DNA of 64,000 nucleotides from Chelativorans xinjiangensis (GCF_009812055.1 NZ_WQNH01000014.1:1-64000); one strand, 5' to 3'; positions 44,544 through 53,561 are shown, counted from the stretch's first letter. Numbers and translations: made by a program. The notes: generated from the letters alone by a model not told the origin.

Positions 44544-44623
44544 GAAAATCCCTCCTGTTTTGCCGTGGGTGAGCCGAAAGAACGCAGAACTGCACGCCTG
44601 CCGGGCACCATTCGACACTACTT

Positions 44624-44635
44624 GACATATGTGTC
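44624..44635. promoter_or_regulatory. GACA-N4-TGTC operator, copy 1
   Basis: GACATATGTGTC, embedded in a larger imperfect palindrome from CTTGAC to GTCAAG, 81 bases before the amidohydrolase ATG. TTGACA at 44622-44627 is also a consensus -35 hexamer on the plus strand. Confidence 0.55.
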
Positions 44636-44650
44636 TAGTCAAGCAATTCT

Positions 44651-44663
44651 GTATTCAGTATTC
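44651..44663. promoter_or_regulatory. GTATTCAGTATTC motif in the divergent promoter
   Basis: A one-mismatch relative of the 13-bp motif lies between the two GACA-N4-TGTC palindromes, so two regulatory systems may meet here. Confidence 0.4.
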
Positions 44664-44678
44664 AGCGTAGTGCACACG

Positions 44679-44690
44679 GACATATCTGTC
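44679..44690. promoter_or_regulatory. GACA-N4-TGTC operator, copy 2
   Basis: GACATATCTGTC, with flanks CG and GAGTCCG extending the symmetry (CGGAC to GTCCG). It is 55 bases from copy 1, close to five helical turns, and 89 bases before the flavoprotein ATG. Confidence 0.55.
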
Positions 44691-44778
44691 GAGTCCGTTG
44701 GCGCAGTGATGTTCCGGACGGGTGAACGGACTCCCTCAAAGGCCCGCGAACCCCCACAATCCAGGCTTGGGGATGCCA

Positions 44779-46350
44779 ATGAGAAGTAGCGATATTGATG
44801 TTGTGGTCGTCGGCTACGGGTATGCCGGTGCGGCCGCGGCGCTTTCCGCCGCCAGCAGCGGTGCCCGCGTGCTGCTCCTGGAAAAGGCAGCAACGCCGGG
44901 GGGTATCTCGATCTGTTCAGGTGGCGGCGTTCGCGCCGCGACGGATGAGGACAACGCATTTGCCTATTTGAAGGCCACTTGCGCGGGAAAAACCCCGGAC
45001 CCGATATTGCGTCGGCTCGCCGAGGGCATGGTCAGGATGCGCGAGACACTCACCGGATTCGCGCGGGTCAACGGCGCCGTGGTCGCGCAGCGCGTGTATC
45101 CCGGCAATTATCCCTTGCCCGGCACGGGGTCTCTTGGCTCGATGTTCATCGAGAGCATACCGAATTTCGACCCCGCCGTGTCTTATCCGCATGTAAGGGG
45201 CTCCGCCGAGAACGGGGCGCTGCTGTTCAAGGTCATGGAGGACAATGTCTCCGCCAATACGGATAAGATCGAGGTCGTGACGAACTGCGCCGCCAGGCGT
45301 CTGCGCCGGACCGACAGCGGTGCCTTGCAGCTTGAACTCGCCGGCGGCACAACCGTCGCACCCAGGGGGGGCATTATCCTTGCCTGCGGTGGTTTTGAAG
45401 CCGATGCCGAGCTTCAAGCGCAATACTGGCCCGGCGGACCAGCCCTTCCATGCGGCTATAGGCACAATACCGGTGACGGTCTGCGCATGGCGCAAGCACT
45501 CGGGGCGGGCCTATGGCATATGTGGCACTACCACGGATCCTACGGCTACCGACTTCCTGATCCTAGCTACCCATACGGGATCCGCGTGAAGTCTCTTCCC
45601 AATTGGTGGTCGATCGACAATCCCCACATTCCCAAAATGGTTTGGATTCTGCTGGACTGCTACGGCCGGCGCTTCATGAACGAGTACGAGCCATACGGCC
45701 AGGACACGGGGCACCGCCCTCTCGCTCACTTCGACCCGGCAACGCAATCCTATCCGCGCAAGCCATCCTACTTGGTGACGAACGAGGCAGGACGCCTGCT
45801 CTACCCGCTAGGTCGCCCAATCCGGAACGACCCTGAGGTGAGCTACGAATGGAGCCGCGACAACAGCCGCGAGATTGCCAGCGGCCTCTTCCGGAAGGCG
45901 GCAACCGTGGAGGAACTCGCGAGCCTGATTGATGCCGACCCGCAGGTGGTCGCTAACAGCATTGACCGGTGGAACTCCGCCTGCGCCAACGGGCTTGATC
46001 CGGAATTCGGCCGTCCCCCGAATTCAATGCATCCCCTGCGGGAGCCGCCGTTCTACGTCGCCGAGGTTCACCAGATCGTCTCGAACACGCAAGGCGGCCC
46101 GTTGCGTGACGAGGAGCAGCGCGTCCTCGACGCCTTTGGTGATCCGATTCCGGGCCTTTATGTGGCGGGAGAGTGCAGCAGCGCGTTCGGCCATCTCTAT
46201 CTGGGCAGCGGAAATGTCACCGAATGCTTCGTGAGCGGCGAGATAGCGGGCCGGAACGCCGCACGGTTCCGCTGGGAAGACAAAGTTGAGCAAGTCGGCT
46301 CCGCTTTCAGCCGTTTGCGAGCGCGCGAGCGGTCTCGTGCGACTTGGTGA
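44779..46350 (+). CDS. FAD-dependent fumarate reductase/ketosteroid dehydrogenase-like flavoprotein
   Basis: A 523-residue flavoprotein of the fumarate reductase/KstD superfamily. The N-terminal FAD motif is V-V-G-Y-G-Y-A-G-A-A-A-A-L-S-A, followed by L-L-L-E-K-A; P-R-G-G-I-I-L-A-C-G-G-F-E lies near 200, and the C-terminal G-L-Y-V-A-G-E-C-S-S-A-F-G-H-L-Y-L-G-S-G-N block closes the FAD site. It has no signal peptide or heme motif. The substrate is unknown. ATGs at 44773 and 44779 are both possible starts. The dimethylglycine dehydrogenase-like gene follows in the same direction. Confidence 0.88.
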   Translation: MRSSDIDVVVVGYGYAGAAAALSAASSGARVLLLEKAATPGGISICSGGGVRAATDEDNAFAYLKATCAGKTPDPILRRLAEGMVRMRETLTGFARVNGAVVAQRVYPGNYPLPGTGSLGSMFIESIPNFDPAVSYPHVRGSAENGALLFKVMEDNVSANTDKIEVVTNCAARRLRRTDSGALQLELAGGTTVAPRGGIILACGGFEADAELQAQYWPGGPALPCGYRHNTGDGLRMAQALGAGLWHMWHYHGSYGYRLPDPSYPYGIRVKSLPNWWSIDNPHIPKMVWILLDCYGRRFMNEYEPYGQDTGHRPLAHFDPATQSYPRKPSYLVTNEAGRLLYPLGRPIRNDPEVSYEWSRDNSREIASGLFRKAATVEELASLIDADPQVVANSIDRWNSACANGLDPEFGRPPNSMHPLREPPFYVAEVHQIVSNTQGGPLRDEEQRVLDAFGDPIPGLYVAGECSSAFGHLYLGSGNVTECFVSGEIAGRNAARFRWEDKVEQVGSAFSRLRARERSRATW

Positions 46351-46425
46351 GTGAGCCATAGGCGATAGCTGCCTTTCGAGCGGCTGTATGGCGGTCGAGC
46401 GGTGAGCCTTAGTTCCGGAGGGCAC

Positions 46426-48834
46426 ATGAAACACTACCGCGCAATCGTGATCGGCGGCGGCGTCGTCGGAGCATCGGTGCTCTATCACCTGGCGAAGTTG
46501 GGGTGGACGGATGTCGCGTTGATCGAGCGCAACGTTCTGACGGCCGGTTCGAGCTGGCACGCAGCGGGTGGATTCCATGCCCTGAACGCCGATCCCAACA
46601 TCGCCGCGCTGCAAGCCTATACGATCGATCTTCTTTCGGAAGTCGAGCGGGAATCCGGTCAGAATATCGGCATGCACATGACCGGAGGCATATCGATCGC
46701 ATCGGCACCGGAGCGCTGGACGTGGCTCAAGGCCTCCTACCGCGTCTTCCAGACAATGGGCATCGAGGACGTATATCTGGTGGGCGCCGACGAGATAGGG
46801 AAGCTCTGTCCGATCCTCGACACCGATGGAGTCCTGGGAGGGCTATACGCGTCACGGGAAGGCCACATCGACCCGTCGGGAACGGTCCACGCCTATGCCA
46901 GGGCTGCCAAGCTGCGCGGCGCCGACATTATCGAGCACAACCGGGTCCTGGAACTGAACCGGCGCAGCGACGGCAATTGGGATGTCGTCGCGGAGAAAGG
47001 CACCGTCGTGGCCGAGCATGTCGTCAACGCCGGAGGCCTCTGGGCCAAACAGGTCGGCCGCATGGCGGGCATCGACCTGCCCGTCTCGCCGCTGGAGCAC
47101 CACTATCTCGTCACCGAAGCCCTTCCCGAGATTGGGGCGCTTGAACGCGAGCTACCTCTCGTCGTCGACCTCGAGGGCTTCACTTATATGCGGCAGGAGC
47201 AGAAGGGGCTGCTCCTCGGCATCTATGAGATCCAGCACAAGCACTGGAACATGGATGGCGCGCCGTGGGACTACGGCATTGAGCTCATTCAGGAGGACAC
47301 CGATCGGATCGCCGACGAGCTGGCGCTCGGGTTCAGCAGATATCCCTGCTTGGAGAGGGCTGGCATCAAGCGGTGGGTGAACGGCGCCTTCACCTTCTCA
47401 CCCGACGGCAATCCGCTCGTCGGGCCTGTGCGCGGCGTTCCGAACTACTGGGTCGCGTGCGGCGTCATGGCCGGCTTTCTGCAAGGGGGCGGCGTCGGCA
47501 AATCGCTCGCCGAATGGATGGTCCACGGCGAGCCGGAGGTCGACGTCTACGGCATGGACATCGCGCGCTACGGCGCCTTCGCATCGAACCGCGAATATGT
47601 CCGGCAGACGACGGGGCAGTTCTATTCCCGGCGCTTCGTCATGAGCTATCCGAACGAGCAGCTTCCTGCCGGACGGCCTCGGCGCATGGCAGGCGCGCAT
47701 GACGCCATGGACGCGGCAGGTGCCCGCTGGGGCAGCGTATGGGGGATGGAAGTTCCCCTTTATTTCGCGCCGAAGGATTTTTCCGAAACGCCGACGCTCA
47801 ACCGCTCGAACGCCTTCGACATCGTCGGCGAGGAGTGTCGCAGCGTGCGCGAGGGCGTCGGCATCCTCGATATCACGGCCTTCTCCAGGTACGAGATCAC
47901 CGGCCAGCAAGCCGAGGCATGGCTCGACCGGCTGCTTGCCTGCCGTCTCCCGAGGCCGGGGCGGGCAAAGTTGGCGCCCATGTTGAAGCCGAACGGCAAG
48001 CTGCATGGCGATCTCACGGTCTTCAACTGGGGCGGCGGCAAATGGTGGATCATGGGATCTTACTATTTGCGCGAGTGGCATATGCGCTGGTTTGAAAAGC
48101 ATTTGGCCAAAGGTGTCGCCATACGCGACATTTCGGACGCGGTTGTCGGACTCTCGCTCTCTGGGCCGAATTCCCGCAAACTCTTGCAGCGTCTCACGCA
48201 CCAGGACATCTCCCACGAGACGCTGGGCTTTATGGGGTGCACGGAGGTGGATGTCGGGCTGATCCGGGCCAAGGTCGGACGGCTCTCCGTGACGGGCGAA
48301 CTCGGCTATGAGATCCATTGCCAAGCCAATGAGCACGCGACGCTTAGAAGGACATTGCTGGAGGCGGGCAAGGACCTCGAGGCGCGGGAATACGGATTCA
48401 ACGCACTGAACGCGCTTCGGCTGGAGAAGAGCTTCGGCATATGGTCGCGTGAATTTACCCAGGAATACACCCCCGGCATGACCGGAATGCACCGCTGGAT
48501 CGCATTCGACAAGGGCGATTTCATTGGCAGGCAGGCCGCCTTGGACGAGAGGTGTGCCGGCCCTTCCAGGCTGCTGGTCACGCTCGAAGTCGACGCAAAG
48601 GATGCGGACGCCAGCGGATACGAGCCCGTTTGGCGCAACGGCGAGCGGATCGGGTTCGTCACATCGGGCGGCTATGGCCATACGATCGGCAAGAGCCTGG
48701 CAATGGCGCTTGTAGATTGGGAAGCCTCCGAGACCGGCCTCGAGCTGACGGCCCATATCGTGGGTGTCGAGCGGAGCGCCCGGATAATCCCGCCGTCCCC
48801 CTACGATCCGGAAGGCCTGAAGATGCGCGCGTGA
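46426..48834 (+). CDS. Dimethylglycine/sarcosine dehydrogenase-like protein
   Basis: An 802-residue fusion of an N-terminal DAO-type FAD domain and a C-terminal GcvT-like tetrahydrofolate domain. The FAD motif is I-G-G-G-V-V-G-A-S at the N-terminus. H45 in S-S-W-H-A-A-G-G corresponds to the histidine that holds FAD covalently in mammalian dimethylglycine dehydrogenase. The folate domain (from about 430) includes L-D-I-T-A-F-S-R-Y-E and G-E-L-G-Y-E-I-H. It should oxidatively demethylate an N-methylated glycine and pass the one-carbon unit to tetrahydrofolate. The ATG at 46426 has GGAGG upstream. Confidence 0.93.
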   Translation: MKHYRAIVIGGGVVGASVLYHLAKLGWTDVALIERNVLTAGSSWHAAGGFHALNADPNIAALQAYTIDLLSEVERESGQNIGMHMTGGISIASAPERWTWLKASYRVFQTMGIEDVYLVGADEIGKLCPILDTDGVLGGLYASREGHIDPSGTVHAYARAAKLRGADIIEHNRVLELNRRSDGNWDVVAEKGTVVAEHVVNAGGLWAKQVGRMAGIDLPVSPLEHHYLVTEALPEIGALERELPLVVDLEGFTYMRQEQKGLLLGIYEIQHKHWNMDGAPWDYGIELIQEDTDRIADELALGFSRYPCLERAGIKRWVNGAFTFSPDGNPLVGPVRGVPNYWVACGVMAGFLQGGGVGKSLAEWMVHGEPEVDVYGMDIARYGAFASNREYVRQTTGQFYSRRFVMSYPNEQLPAGRPRRMAGAHDAMDAAGARWGSVWGMEVPLYFAPKDFSETPTLNRSNAFDIVGEECRSVREGVGILDITAFSRYEITGQQAEAWLDRLLACRLPRPGRAKLAPMLKPNGKLHGDLTVFNWGGGKWWIMGSYYLREWHMRWFEKHLAKGVAIRDISDAVVGLSLSGPNSRKLLQRLTHQDISHETLGFMGCTEVDVGLIRAKVGRLSVTGELGYEIHCQANEHATLRRTLLEAGKDLEAREYGFNALNALRLEKSFGIWSREFTQEYTPGMTGMHRWIAFDKGDFIGRQAALDERCAGPSRLLVTLEVDAKDADASGYEPVWRNGERIGFVTSGGYGHTIGKSLAMALVDWEASETGLELTAHIVGVERSARIIPPSPYDPEGLKMRA

Positions 48835-49059
48835 TGCGCCATGCATGCCGCCGCGCATCGGCCTCTCGGACGTTGTCTGGCGTTGAGCGGAGGCGTGCCG
48901 TCTCCAGTCGCGAAAGCGCCCATCCGTCCCCAAACCTGCCAAAGAGCATTCGGCCACCGGCCACGATCAATGGCGACCTCGCCGCACATGCCCTATGCGA
49001 TGAGCAGGCTTCACTGGGCAACTCATCGATTGAACCCGTATTGAAAGTAGCTATCATCT

Positions 49060-49072
49060 GGATACGGAATAC
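49060..49072. promoter_or_regulatory. GTATTCCGTATCC motif before the CapA-like gene
   Basis: A copy of the 13-bp motif (GGATACGGAATAC on the plus strand) ends 18 bases before the likely ATG of the CapA-like gene, so it could lie over the transcription start or the leader. The rest of the 256-base gap (48835-49090) shows no gene. Confidence 0.5.
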
Positions 49073-49090
49073 GATCATTTGGAGATGGAC

Positions 49091-50404
49091 ATGTTGTATG
49101 AGGCGGAAAGCGGGAACCTGAGCTTGGTCGCAGTGGGCGACGCGATAGTTGGTCGGCGGCTGTCGATACATGGTGAGGAACGATTCAAGGCTGTGATCGA
49201 CCGCATCCGGCAAGCAGACGTTTCCTTCGCCAATCTGGAAGTGCTCATCAACGACTTCGAAGGCTTTCCTTCCGAGCACAGCGGCGGAACCTATATGGCA
49301 ATGCCCTCTTTCATCGCCGAGGAAATGAAGTGGGCAGGTTTCAATCTCTTATCTCGCGCCAACAATCATGCCATGGATTTTTCGCACGGCGGGTTGGCGG
49401 CCACGTCCCGTCACCTCGACGCTCAAGGTCTGGCTTATTCGGGTGTCGGGGAAAACCTCGCCAAAGCTCGCAGCCCCGCCTATCTGGACACTCCCAGGGG
49501 CCGTATCGCCCTGCTCTCGATTTGCTCCACCTGTCCGCCGGGGTCGCGGGCGGGCCAGCAGCGACCGGACATGCAGGGGCGGCCCGGAATCAGCGGGCTG
49601 CGGCACAAGAAGAGATTTGTCGTACCGGTAGAGCAAATCGACGCGTTGCGGCGCATCGGAAGCAGCATCGGATTGGAAGAATCTGAACCGGCAACGACAG
49701 AACGCGGCGACTCCGAGGCTAAGCTCGGTCGGTACGATTTCCTCGGCCACGAGTTCATTTCCGGCGAAAATCCCGGCGCATGCAGCGAGCCGGATGCTTC
49801 AGACCTTCAGGCGATGATCAAGGGCATTGAAGCGGCAAAACGCCAGGCTGATTTCGTGTTTGTCAGTCTTCATCATCACGAGACCGATGATGCGATAGAA
49901 AATCCAAGCCAATTCGTGCGGACCTTCGCGAGAGCGTGCATCGACGCGGGGGCGCACGCAATTCTTGGCCACGGCCCTCACATTCTCCAGGGCGTCGAGA
50001 TCTATTCCGGATGTCCGATCTTCTACAGCCTGGGAAACTTCATCTATCAGAGCCAGACCATCGAATATCTTCCTGCGGATGTCTACGAACAGCACGGGCT
50101 CGATGAGCTCCGGGGGCTTCCGGCGGATACGTCCGACGCCCGCATGTGGGATTACGGCCTGCGGCGTGACCCGCGCTGGTGGCACACGATTATCGCGCGC
50201 TGCGATTTCGAAGCAGGCAAATTGGCAAGGCTGTTCCTCTATCCCGTTGAACTCGGCCAGCATGCGCACCGGGCACAGCAGGGGCGACCGATGGTCGCGC
50301 GCAACGGGAAGGCGGAGGACGTCGTTCGAGAGCTGGAACAACTGTCGCAGCAGTTTGGTACCAGGGTAAGGTTTGAAGACGGGGTAGGCGTTGTTGCATT
50401 GTAA
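49091..50404 (+). CDS. CapA-family metallophosphoesterase-like protein
   Basis: A 437-residue protein of the CapA/PgsA (PGA_cap) family with a calcineurin-like fold. The expected ligands are seen: A-V-G-D near 15, N-L-E near 47, A-N-N-H-A-M-D near 92, the double histidine of S-L-H-H-H near 258, and G-H-G-P-H near 293. Members take part in poly-gamma-glutamate capsule synthesis, but soluble members like this, with no membrane anchor or signal peptide, are of unknown function and probably hydrolytic. The ATG at 49091 has GGAG six bases upstream. The upstream 13-bp motif ties it to the catabolic genes. Confidence 0.85.
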   Translation: MLYEAESGNLSLVAVGDAIVGRRLSIHGEERFKAVIDRIRQADVSFANLEVLINDFEGFPSEHSGGTYMAMPSFIAEEMKWAGFNLLSRANNHAMDFSHGGLAATSRHLDAQGLAYSGVGENLAKARSPAYLDTPRGRIALLSICSTCPPGSRAGQQRPDMQGRPGISGLRHKKRFVVPVEQIDALRRIGSSIGLEESEPATTERGDSEAKLGRYDFLGHEFISGENPGACSEPDASDLQAMIKGIEAAKRQADFVFVSLHHHETDDAIENPSQFVRTFARACIDAGAHAILGHGPHILQGVEIYSGCPIFYSLGNFIYQSQTIEYLPADVYEQHGLDELRGLPADTSDARMWDYGLRRDPRWWHTIIARCDFEAGKLARLFLYPVELGQHAHRAQQGRPMVARNGKAEDVVRELEQLSQQFGTRVRFEDGVGVVAL

Positions 50405-50444
50405 GGAACCTACGCCAGCGGATTCAACCTCGGCACGGGCGGAT

Positions 50445-51060
50445 TCAGCAATCCAACACCACGTCTGACTTCGGCTTGCTACAGCAGGGCAGGATCCAGT
50501 CCCATTCGATTTCCCGTGCCTTTATCCCAATCGATCCAGGTCGTAGTCGATGCCTTCCATCGCGTCCTTGTGGACAAGCCAACGCGTCCGGACCAGCGTT
50601 TGCCGAGGAGCTAGCGGAAGGATGAACGTGGTGACCGCATGGTCGCCACGGAAGTGTTTCCACGAGTTGAGTGACAAGAAGTGGAAGTCTCCGAAGCGCT
50701 TCTGGGGGACGCTCCCGAGCGGCTTTTCGCAGGCGGCGCGTGTATCGATCGTCAACGACTCCCGCGCACCCGCGATGGCGAAACGCTCTGTGCGGAAAGG
50801 TGTCGCGCACCCGGTCATCTCTTCGACAAGCTTCGAGGGAACGCCGGCTTTCTCCCACCGTTTGATTTCAACCAGGGCTGGTCGGGGTTGACCGGCGGGC
50901 TGGAAGCATCCGGCCAATTGGTGGGGGTCTTGCAGCACGCCCACAAGCCGGAGGGATGCTTTTACTGCGTGGTCGCGGATGGCCGAAGAGTTCATGGGAT
51001 GGTGCATAGATTTTGCGAGTGGCTGCAGTGCGAAGCACACACCTCTTCGACAATCTGATC
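50445..51060 (-). pseudogene. Remnant of a second Rieske oxygenase-reductase pair
   Basis: On the minus strand one frame encodes part of a Rieske oxygenase catalytic domain (R-F-G-D-F-H-F-L-S-L-N-S-W-K-H-F, then V-R-T-R-W-L-V-H-K-D-A-M-E-G-I-D-Y-D-L-D-R-L). It runs straight into the end of a ferredoxin domain in another frame (W-I-L-P-C-C-S-K-P-K-S-D-V-V-L-D-C, ending at 50445). The Rieske cluster domain, the oxygenase C-terminus and nearly all of the reductase are missing. Gene order is that of the intact pair at 32613-34917, so a deletion of about 1-2 kb fused the two remains. Confidence 0.75.
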
Positions 51061-51168
51061 GACGGCTCGATAATCGGCATTCTGAGCAGTCTGGCTTCGA
51101 GCCTTGCCGATTGCTCGTCTTGATCGAAGGGCTGCTGCCACGCCGGTGCAGCCCGTGATCGGCTCTCG

Positions 51169-51196
51169 ATGTACTAGACATTGATGTCTAGTACAT
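51169..51196. promoter_or_regulatory. GACA-N4-TGTC operator, copy 3, upstream of mttB-like gene
   Basis: Arms ATGTACTAGACA and TGTCTAGTACAT are perfectly complementary over 12 bp around a TTGA spacer. The site is 51 bases before the methyltransferase ATG. Size and symmetry fit a TetR-family dimer, and a tetR-type gene follows the methyltransferase. Confidence 0.7.
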
Positions 51197-51246
51197 GTAT
51201 CTTCATTTTTGAAGACCGTTGAACTGCGGCAAGGGGTGAGTGCCCG

Positions 51247-52800
51247 ATGGCGAGCGACTCCGAGGGCGGACAACAGCAGGAGCGAAGACGCCGACGTCGG
51301 AGTTCTGACAGCATACCGGCAGTCCGCACAACTGGCTATAAAGCCCTGCGCAATCCATTTAAGCCGCAGCCCATCTTCTCAGCAGATCAGATCGAGGCCA
51401 TTCACCATTCAGCCGTGAGAATTCTGAAGGACCTCGGCATCAGGATCCTTCTTCCCGAGGCGCGTGAGATTTTTCGCTCCATCGGGTGCTGCGTCGATGA
51501 GGAGAGCCTTCTCGTCCGCATAGGACCGGAGGCTGTGGCCGATGCGCTTTCCTGCTCACCGAAGTCCATTTCCGCGAAAGCGGGCAGCCGCCAACGCGAC
51601 TCCGTATTTGAGCACGGGACGCTGGCTTTCGTGGCCGGTTGCGGCGCGCCGAACGTGACGGATCTCGACCGCGGCCGCCGCACGGGGATGCTTGCCGATT
51701 TCGAGGACCTCGTGCGCCTTGCGCAGCATTTCGACGTCCTGCATCTACATGGACCATATGTGGAGCCGCAGGATCTCGAACTGCCCGTTCGCCACTACGG
51801 AACGATGCGCGCACAACTCACGCTCTCCGACAAGCTGCCGTTCATCTTCTCACGCGGGACGCCGCAGGTGGAAGATTGCTTCGAGATGGTTCGTCTGGCG
51901 CGTGGACTTTCACGGGAAGAGTTCCGCGACGGCGTCCACTGCTACACGATCGTGAACACCAACTCGCCGCGCCAGCTCGACGTGCCGATGGCGCAAGGCA
52001 TCATCGACTTTGCCAGGGCCGGGCAGGCCTCGATCATCACACCATTTTGCCTGGCAGGCGCCATGGCGCCAATCACCGTTGCTGGTGCGCTCGCGCTGCA
52101 GCATGCCGAAGCGCTCGCAGGTATTGTTCTGGCTCAGGCAAGCCGGAAGGGAGCGCCGGTCATATACGGAAGCTTCTCATCGAATGTCGACATGAAGTCG
52201 GGGGCACCGGCCTTCGGTACGCCCGAGCACGTGAAGGCAACGCTCGGCGCGGGGCAGCTCGCCAGATATATCGGCCTTCCCTGGAGGGCGGGCGGCGGCA
52301 GCGCATCGAACGACGCCGATGCGCAAGCCGCGAACGAAACGCAGTTCGCGCTTTGGGGAGCGGTGCTGGCTGGCGCAACCGTGCTCGTGCATGCCGCCGG
52401 ATGGCTCGAAGGCGGCCTCAGTGTTTCCTATGAAAAGCTAGTTACCGATGTTGAAGTCCTCCAAGGGATGGCCGAGCTCTTCTCGGCACCACCGGGAGAT
52501 GAGGAGGCTATCGGCTATGATGCCGTCGCCGATGTCCAGCCGGGCGGGCACTTCTTCTCGACGCCGCACACCATGGGCCGCTTTCGGACGGCGTTCTACG
52601 AGCCAATTGTTGCGGACTGGTCTAACTTCGGCAACTGGACCGAGTCAGGAAGCTTGAATGCGACGCAGCGGGCAAACCTCGTCTGGAAGAAGGTCCTCGT
52701 CGATTTCGAGCCTCCCGCGTCTGCTGCGGCCGCCGGAGAAGTGCTCGACGCGTTCATCGCACCACGCATTGCGGAGGGAGGGGCCCCGCCGATTTCCTGA
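51247..52800 (+). CDS. Trimethylamine methyltransferase (MttB) family protein, non-pyrrolysine
   Basis: A 517-residue MttB-superfamily protein with an N-terminal basic tail (R-R-R-R-R-R) and a TIM-barrel core. Family blocks include P-F-K-P-Q-P-I-F-S-A-D-Q-I-E near 38, I-L-K-D-L-G-I-R-I near 58, C-G-A-P-N-V-T-D near 130 and G-G-S-A-S-N-D-A-D-A-Q-A near 348. There is no in-frame amber codon, so it is a non-pyrrolysine member; characterised ones (MtgB, MtpB) demethylate glycine betaine or proline betaine with a corrinoid protein. No corrinoid-binding gene is nearby. It is likely co-transcribed with the tetR gene. Confidence 0.9.
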   Translation: MASDSEGGQQQERRRRRRSSDSIPAVRTTGYKALRNPFKPQPIFSADQIEAIHHSAVRILKDLGIRILLPEAREIFRSIGCCVDEESLLVRIGPEAVADALSCSPKSISAKAGSRQRDSVFEHGTLAFVAGCGAPNVTDLDRGRRTGMLADFEDLVRLAQHFDVLHLHGPYVEPQDLELPVRHYGTMRAQLTLSDKLPFIFSRGTPQVEDCFEMVRLARGLSREEFRDGVHCYTIVNTNSPRQLDVPMAQGIIDFARAGQASIITPFCLAGAMAPITVAGALALQHAEALAGIVLAQASRKGAPVIYGSFSSNVDMKSGAPAFGTPEHVKATLGAGQLARYIGLPWRAGGGSASNDADAQAANETQFALWGAVLAGATVLVHAAGWLEGGLSVSYEKLVTDVEVLQGMAELFSAPPGDEEAIGYDAVADVQPGGHFFSTPHTMGRFRTAFYEPIVADWSNFGNWTESGSLNATQRANLVWKKVLVDFEPPASAAAAGEVLDAFIAPRIAEGGAPPIS

Positions 52801-52904
52801 GTTCCCACGCGAGTTGCGCAGATAGCGTCATGCCGGACCAAGCCGCGCTTCCCCAGCGACGATGGGGGTTTGATTTGCGTGATCAACCGTGGCATTTCAC
52901 GCCA

Positions 52905-53561
52905 ATGAGCGATATCAGTACAGACTCTCCGATCGCCAACGGAAACATCAAGGCGACCAAGCAAGACTGGATAAATGCCGCGCTCGACGCGTTGATCTCC
53001 GATGGAGTCGAAAGCGTTCGCGTGCAGACGTTGGGACATAAGCTGGGTGTCTCCCGGTCGAGCTTCTACTGGTACTTCAAGAGCAGACAGGATTTGCTGG
53101 ATCAGTTGCTCGACTATTGGCGGGTAAAGAATACGCGCGTCATAGTCGAACGAACTCGGCGGCCCTCACGGGTCATTGTTCGCGGGGTACTCAACGTTTT
53201 TGAATGCTGGGTCAATGATCAGCTTTTTGACCCGCGGCTTGACTTTGCAATTCGGGCATGGTCGCGCAAGTCCGGCTCCGTCCGGCGCGCCATCGATCAG
53301 GCCGATGATGAGAGGGTCGACGCCATTCGGCAAATGTTTGCGCGCCACGGCTATTCGGACGAGGATGCCTTCGTTCGGGCCCGGGTGCTGTACTACATGC
53401 AGATCGGTTATTATGCACTTGAGCTCCGCGAGTCCATGGAAAGCCGCCTGTCGCATGTGGAGGCCTACCTCCGGGCGTTCACCGGAGAGGAGCCGGCCCG
53501 GGACGACCTCGAATCCTTCCGCCGCCATGTCCAAGCCTCGGCAACAAGCGAGAGCAGCTAG
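52905..53561 (+). CDS. TetR-family transcriptional regulator
   Basis: A 218-residue TetR regulator. The helix-turn-helix is at about 12-58 (W-I-N-A-A-L-D-A-L-I-S-D-G, then V-R-V-Q-T-L-G-H-K-L-G-V-S-R-S-S-F-Y-W-Y-F-K-S-R-Q-D-L-L). The rest is a helical ligand domain. It follows the mttB-like gene by 104 bases, and a 28-bp palindrome of TetR type lies before mttB. It is the natural candidate for binding the three GACA-N4-TGTC sites. The ATG at 52905 is chosen. Confidence 0.92.
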   Translation: MSDISTDSPIANGNIKATKQDWINAALDALISDGVESVRVQTLGHKLGVSRSSFYWYFKSRQDLLDQLLDYWRVKNTRVIVERTRRPSRVIVRGVLNVFECWVNDQLFDPRLDFAIRAWSRKSGSVRRAIDQADDERVDAIRQMFARHGYSDEDAFVRARVLYYMQIGYYALELRESMESRLSHVEAYLRAFTGEEPARDDLESFRRHVQASATSESS

